Below, one piece after another: positions 59,366 through 64,000 of a stretch of DNA of 64,000 nucleotides; within the stretch, counting starts at the first letter, position 1, and each line of letters starts with the position of its first letter. The position numbers and the translations under genes were made by a program. The notes beneath the pieces are model-generated. The model saw only the letters and a program-made list of their open reading frames with translations. It was not told where the DNA came from and did not search any database. Source of the DNA: Uloborus plumipes (taxonomy: Eukaryota; Arthropoda; Arachnida; Araneae; Uloboridae); assembly GCA_038373865.1 (NCBI GenBank), contig JAXGGA010001131.1:103858-167857 (forward strand), in the 5' to 3' direction.

Positions 59366-62300
59366 TCGACAAATATTGTTTCAATATGAAAGGTGAAACA
59401 GGGTCCAATAGTCCTCTGATAAAAGAGAAGGAACCTTATTTACAGTTTGAGTTATATGGAGATTCAGAAATCATCCTTAATCATCAGGATGGCAAATGAA
59501 GTAATGAACAGTTTTCCTTGTCACTAGATATTGACCAAAATATCTACACTATTTAAGTGTTAAGAAAAAGCAAGAAATTTGTATTTGAAAGAAAAATAGA
59601 CAGCTGGCTGAAAATATTGAATTTCAAAAATTTTCGAAAAGATAAAACTGTTGGGATGAAGTTGTATAAGACACATAATCTTTATTAAGTAACAAGAAAC
59701 AAAAAAAGCAGAACTCAGGCAAGGGCTCATTGAAAACTTCTTGATTGTGTTTGAAAATATATAAGCATAAAACTTGTGTATTTTAGTATTATAACATTTG
59801 ACGAAATTTTTTCATCTGAATTATGAATTTAAATACTTGTGTCATTTACAAAATTCCCTTTTTAGAAAAAACAAATGACTCAATACAAAAGCATTGTTTT
59901 AAAACAGCTAACACTGCTAAAATACATAAAGCAAACTTATATATTGTAAATGAAATAAAAAATTATTTGTGCATTATTTAATTAAAAAGTCACTAAGAAT
60001 GAAAGAAGAAAAACATACAGCCAGTATAATGGTGTAGTAAACACTTTGGCTGCCAAATATTTTATTTACTATTTATTTAAAACATTAAGAAATAAATCTG
60101 GTAGTAATAAGCAACCAGTGTTTATGGTTGGTGAGGAGAGGTATCATTTCCTAAACTACTTTATTTGTTAGTTACTGTAAAAGAAATACAAATTAGTTTT
60201 AAACCACTCTTTTTTTCTAGTTAAATAATTTAAACTGACCTTGTATGGTCCAACAAAAATACACCAAAAATGAAATTTACCTTACAAAAAATTCAAGTAT
60301 TTTTTCCCCGAACTACAGCGCTCACTGTATGTAACTTCTTTCCCCTTTTTTAAAGGCACAAAATATACTTTTTTTGCCTATGTTGACTAAGAAATAATGT
60401 TGAAGGCTACATGCAGTTTTTGTAAACTGTTTATCGTTATTGCAATTAATATACAATTTTACTATGATATTTGCACAGAAGAATTAAAAGTATTTTTGTA
60501 ACAAATGCATTTAAATATGCAAAAAAATTACATTCAAAATAGCATTCTTATGTGAATTTGATAATACCCCCCCCCCTCCCCCTTCACATTTGGCATTGAT
60601 AGAGAAGCAGAATATTTTGACAAACTTGTAAATAAAAATAAGTTAGGCAATTTGTGCCATAATAATGACAAAAATATCTCTGAAAAATTAATATATTCAT
60701 CTTAGTTGTGCATTTCATGAAGCGTTTGACATTTAGAATTATCTTATCATTAACTGTTTTATGCCACTCTGTAAAATGTGATATTAAAATATTTGTATGA
60801 CTTTTTTTCTTTGTGTTGCATGCTCTTTTTACATTAGAAAACAATATCATTCTTCTCCAATTGTTGCTTCAAATAATCAAAATAAAACACAAACAATTAA
60901 TATAAAACACTTTTATATACAAGTCTTTTTAAAATCATTACACGGTAAACATTCTTAACAAATTCATGACTAGATAAACAATATCATTGAAAAATATTTT
61001 AGCATAAATGGCGAATTACACAAGTATAGAAAATGATTTAATGAAATAATGAAGGAATCAACAGAGATTAAAGATAACGTAGAAATTGAAAAATCACCTG
61101 ATATTGTGATATATCACAACTTTGTAGTTTAAAATGTAATTTCAATAACAGATTGCATATTGAAATTTAAATACTCAACATTTTGAAGCATGGTCTCAAA
61201 AAGATCTATAAAAATAGAATTTACGCCTCAATATTGCTAAGTTTATAAAAATATGTACATTTTGCAAGACTTATTTAATTTTTACTTTTTGAACAATAAT
61301 TAATACCAGGAAATATCAATTTAAAAACGAGTCTCAATCGATTATTGAGAAATATTAACTGCCATGTAGATGTTGTGCATATGGATAACTTTTTTAACAA
61401 TCCATTTCATTAGAAAAATACAAAAGGAAAACTTATTGAATACATTGATAAACCTACCAGGGGAATGCTACAATTGTCAAAACAATTATTACAAAAGCCA
61501 TTAGCTCTGAATTAATTATAAAAAAAAAATTCAAAGCAACTTTTCCATTGTTGCAACTGCTTATAAAAAGGAAACAAGTGCAAAAACAAACTAACAAATA
61601 ACCAACAATTTCATCTTTCTCACAGAAGAAAGTAACAAATTGAATATCTTCAGTCATATCACCTGGAAATTCGGAAATTTAAGCAGCCCTGATGCTTATT
61701 TTAAGTATCACATAAATACGTGTATCATTTTTGGTTTTGAGATGCAGAAGTTCAAAATATTGTTCTAAAAAAAAAAACTAATACTGCTACAAAGGCACTT
61801 GAAAAGAAAAAGGTCAAAGGTTTGAAATAATTGCCTGATTTTAAACAAATTTCTTAAAAAGTAAAAGTTTAATAAAGAACACATTTCAAAATGTAAATAC
61901 TGCCCAACATCTAAAGGCTCGCCCAACACTGCTGAACGGTTCCATTTCAAAAAGGGGGGACAGCTTGATTATGAAAATGCACCATGGTAGCATTTCCGCT
62001 TAGTCCGATATTATTTTATTTTTCGAGAACTAATAAGGAAGGGGAAAATTAAAAAAGAAAAAAACAGCAATGCAACCAGCACTTCAAGTAAAGGAACCCA
62101 ACAAAAAACAAAGCAAAATCACCTCCCATTCCCTTATCTCTCTTTTATCACCGTCACCTCTAGTTTAACAAAATCAGTAGAGACCCGAGGCGTGCACAAA
62201 AGCGTCCAATGTCACCGGAAAAAATATCACACTGTACAGTCAAACCTCCAAGGGACTCATAAATCAATTCCTCATAACTCTCTGTAGTTGTTCTTATCCC

Positions 62301-62436
62301 ACAAGATTTTTTTTTAAACAATAGGATCAAGCTTGGAAATGTAGTTCTGTAGTTTATTTTATACGTAATCTGTTTTAATTATATTGGAATTTACGCTTTT
62401 AAATTGTATAACTAATTACACAAGAGGTAAAATCTG
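59366..62436. other. Convergent intergenic region
   Basis: Begins with the 3' untranslated end of the propeptide-like gene. Candidate poly(A) signals AATAAA stand at 59,954-59,959 and 60,091-60,096. The rest is AT-rich; small minus frames have no known domain. A poly(C) run lies near 60,567. Confidence 0.5.
59954..59959 (+). terminator. Candidate poly(A) signal AATAAA
   Basis: First plain AATAAA after the stop at 59,365; it would give a 3' UTR of about 600 bases. A second candidate is at 60,091. Confidence 0.35.
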
Positions 62437-62438
62437 TA

Positions 62439-62570
62439 CCTCAGAACCAGACTAACGTAAGTCCATTTTCGTCATTTTTCAGTAGAGGGGAAAAAAGATG
62501 TATTCGACAATCGTTTTTCCCCTCTACCGAAAAATGACGAAAATGGACTTACGTTAGTCTGGTTCTGAGG
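62439..62570. mobile_element. TA-flanked hairpin MITE (family A, copy 2), 132 bp
   Basis: Almost the whole element is a stem: CCTCAGAACCAGACTAACGT... pairs with its reverse copy through GTAGAGGGGAAAAA. TA at 62,437-62,438 and 62,571-62,572. It lies just past the predicted 3' end of the P2X gene. Confidence 0.93.
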
Positions 62571-62658
62571 TACAGAAATGTGAATAAAAGTTGACTGCTT
62601 TTGAAAACAGAATTTTTAAAGCTGCAGAGCTGCTTTCATCTGCTGCACACGAGTAATA

Positions 62659-62664
62659 TTTATT
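62659..62664 (-). terminator. Candidate poly(A) signal for the P2X gene
   Basis: AATAAA on the minus strand, about 70 bases after the stop at 62,731. Confidence 0.4.
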
Positions 62665-62730
62665 TGTTTGGTTTTAAAACCATATCTTTAGGGTCCTGTA
62701 AAAATGAATCACGATCCTTCTTCTCACAGC

Positions 62731-63073
62731 TCACATTATTCTGAAACATAGAAAATAATGTTAGAATAAGTGTTCCATTTTCTAACAGCATAAATTTCTA
62801 ATTTAGTAAGACAAAAATGCTACATAGGTTTAAGTTTGAAACAACATTTTCTGAATGAAAAATAATCAAAGTATTGAAATTTCTTAAATTTGTAACATAT
62901 ATATAATTTTAATAAGGGTTTTGAGAATCAAAACTTGAGTAAATTTACTTTTAACCTTACTGAGCAGAGCGTACATTTGCAGGGTCTTCCTCTACTTCTT
63001 GATACTTCATAGACTTATAAACATTCCTCTTTTTTACAATGTACAGCACAATAATATCACATAATATGGTAGC
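62731..63073 (-). CDS. P2X purinoceptor, C-terminal exons (partial)
   Basis: P2X receptors are trimeric cation channels in the cell membrane, opened by extracellular ATP. Exon 62,961-63,073 (acceptor CGATATAG, donor GTAAGG) reads ATILCDIIVLYIVKKRNVYK and then SMKYQEVEED. The LCDIIVLY stretch is the end of the second membrane helix, as in vertebrate P2X4, and Tyr-Lys-Ser-Met-Lys is the conserved YxxxK membrane-retention motif. The 113-nt exon ends after two bases of a codon. Joining it to the acceptor at 62,741 (TTTCAG) gives Gln-Ile-Met-stop, so the cytoplasmic tail is short. The first helix, the Cys-rich ectodomain and the ATP site must lie beyond 64,000. The last junction is less certain than the helix exon. 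Confidence 0.92.
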
Positions 63074-64000
63074 CTATATCGAAAAAAAAAGTATTTTTGA
63101 CAAAATTCAGAAGCATAAAACAAAAATACAGGTTTTGTGTGAAAGACACTATAAATACTGCAATGATGAAAAATAAAAACTTAAGGGCTTTTATAATGGA
63201 TAATAAAATCATAGTTTTTTTTTTTTTTAAATAAATAATGATGTTAGTAACACAGTAATATAATTGAAATCAAACTTTTAGACATGTACAATTTATCAAT
63301 GTGTATGAAGGGACTTTCTCTTTCTGTTCCTCTCTATCCCCAACCAAGCATTGTAAATGAGATTATTTAAAGCATGATTGAATTTATTGTAACTAATGAT
63401 TTTTTTATAGTCATATTTGTTTCAAAAAAATAAATTTAAAAAAGAAAGGAAAAAGTGCACTATGCCATCACAGGAATTTGTTACATTTCATAAAACTTGT
63501 ATCATTTTTTTTAACCACTTGCTTTTTAATATTTACTCATTTATCAGATCTTACTAAATAGTTTACTTCAAAACTAAAAAACAAAACAAAAAAAATTTAG
63601 TTCTAAATTAGAAAAAAAAATATATACCTACACTATGAATGTCCTGACTCAAGAAAATTCTACTGAAGCTATTTTAAACAGACCCATGTCCTAGATAATT
63701 TAGAAAGGTTAAGATATAGCTCTCTCTCTTTCTCTCTTTTTTAACTAAATGCATCATTTTTTTTAGTAAAATGGAAAATAATCTTAAAAAGAAAATTGGA
63801 AGGAAAGAGAGAAATATTTAATGCTTGAAAAATAGCAAAAAAATTCTTTTGTGTTTCCTTTTACTGAAATTGAATTAAGACTTAAAATAATAATAATAAT
63901 ATTAATAATAATAATAATATTAAGAATAATAATAATAATGATAATAATAATAATAATATGTAGGGGAATGTGGGGCAAAGTGAAATGGCACAGTATTTTC
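63074..64000 (-). other. Probable P2X intron (continues past the window)
   Basis: No exon encoding the conserved residues just before the second helix was found. Contains (CT)n near 63,720 and an (AAT)n run at about 63,887-63,958, which makes the poly-Ile frame there. Confidence 0.5.

Noticed and set aside
62663..62740. Open 26-codon minus frame as the P2X tail
   Set aside because: It needs phase 0, but the only good donor of the previous exon leaves two bases. Kept as a possible alternative only.
63784..63978. Ile-rich 64-codon minus frame
   Set aside because: Encoded by the (AAT)n run.

Overview
This is a eukaryotic, AT-rich, gene-poor window with long introns and very many transposable elements. 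Two genes can be supported. One is the 3' end of a P2X ATP-gated channel gene on the minus strand. P2X genes are known in chelicerates and other animals but are missing from Drosophila and Caenorhabditis. Together with the Tc1/mariner, hAT, piggyBac-like, jockey-type and tRNA-SINE families, this fits a chelicerate such as a spider. The organism is an inference; no conserved marker here fixes the species.

Layout. Positions 1-15,200 are almost all repeats: three tRNA-type SINEs, a TA-flanked element carrying an internal motif array (3,720-4,993), an ACTGTAAAA-rich element, a microsatellite grown inside a transposon (8,479-8,886), a second copy of that transposon (11,893-12,632), and a 5'-truncated, frameshifted jockey-type retrotransposon (12,823-14,338). 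A TATA box and an ATG lying flush against a perfect splice donor at 15,245-15,643 may be the first exon of the gene described below. Positions 16,000-49,000 hold no coding exon I can support. They contain nested and non-nested DNA transposons (several with intact target-site duplications), tandem repeats at 16.9, 24.1 and 37.4 kb, and a dead Tc1-type transposon at 42.2-43.5 kb. A TATA promoter candidate lies at 49.1 kb, and a 2.8-kb foldback element with about 1-kb arms at 50.07-52.85 kb.

Genes. From 53,945 to 59,365 (+) three phase-compatible exons encode a secreted, Tyr/Gly/Ser-rich protein with many dibasic sites and one Gly-Lys-Arg site, which looks like a processed propeptide precursor. 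Its start codon is in an exon further upstream. Its introns have been enlarged by hAT and MITE insertions. Converging on it, 62,731-63,073 (-) carries the end of the second membrane segment and the cytoplasmic tail of a P2X receptor, whose remaining exons lie beyond position 64,000. About 3.4 kb of AT-rich sequence separates the two stop codons.

The strongest unusual signals are the propeptide-like gene and its possible 38-kb first intron, a hydrophobic leader that can be read through a splice acceptor, three 1.2-1.3-kb elements that share a design (TA-flanked inverted repeats plus internal arrays of one motif, no coding capacity), two nested insertions whose empty sites survive in other copies inside this window, and the kilobase foldback.
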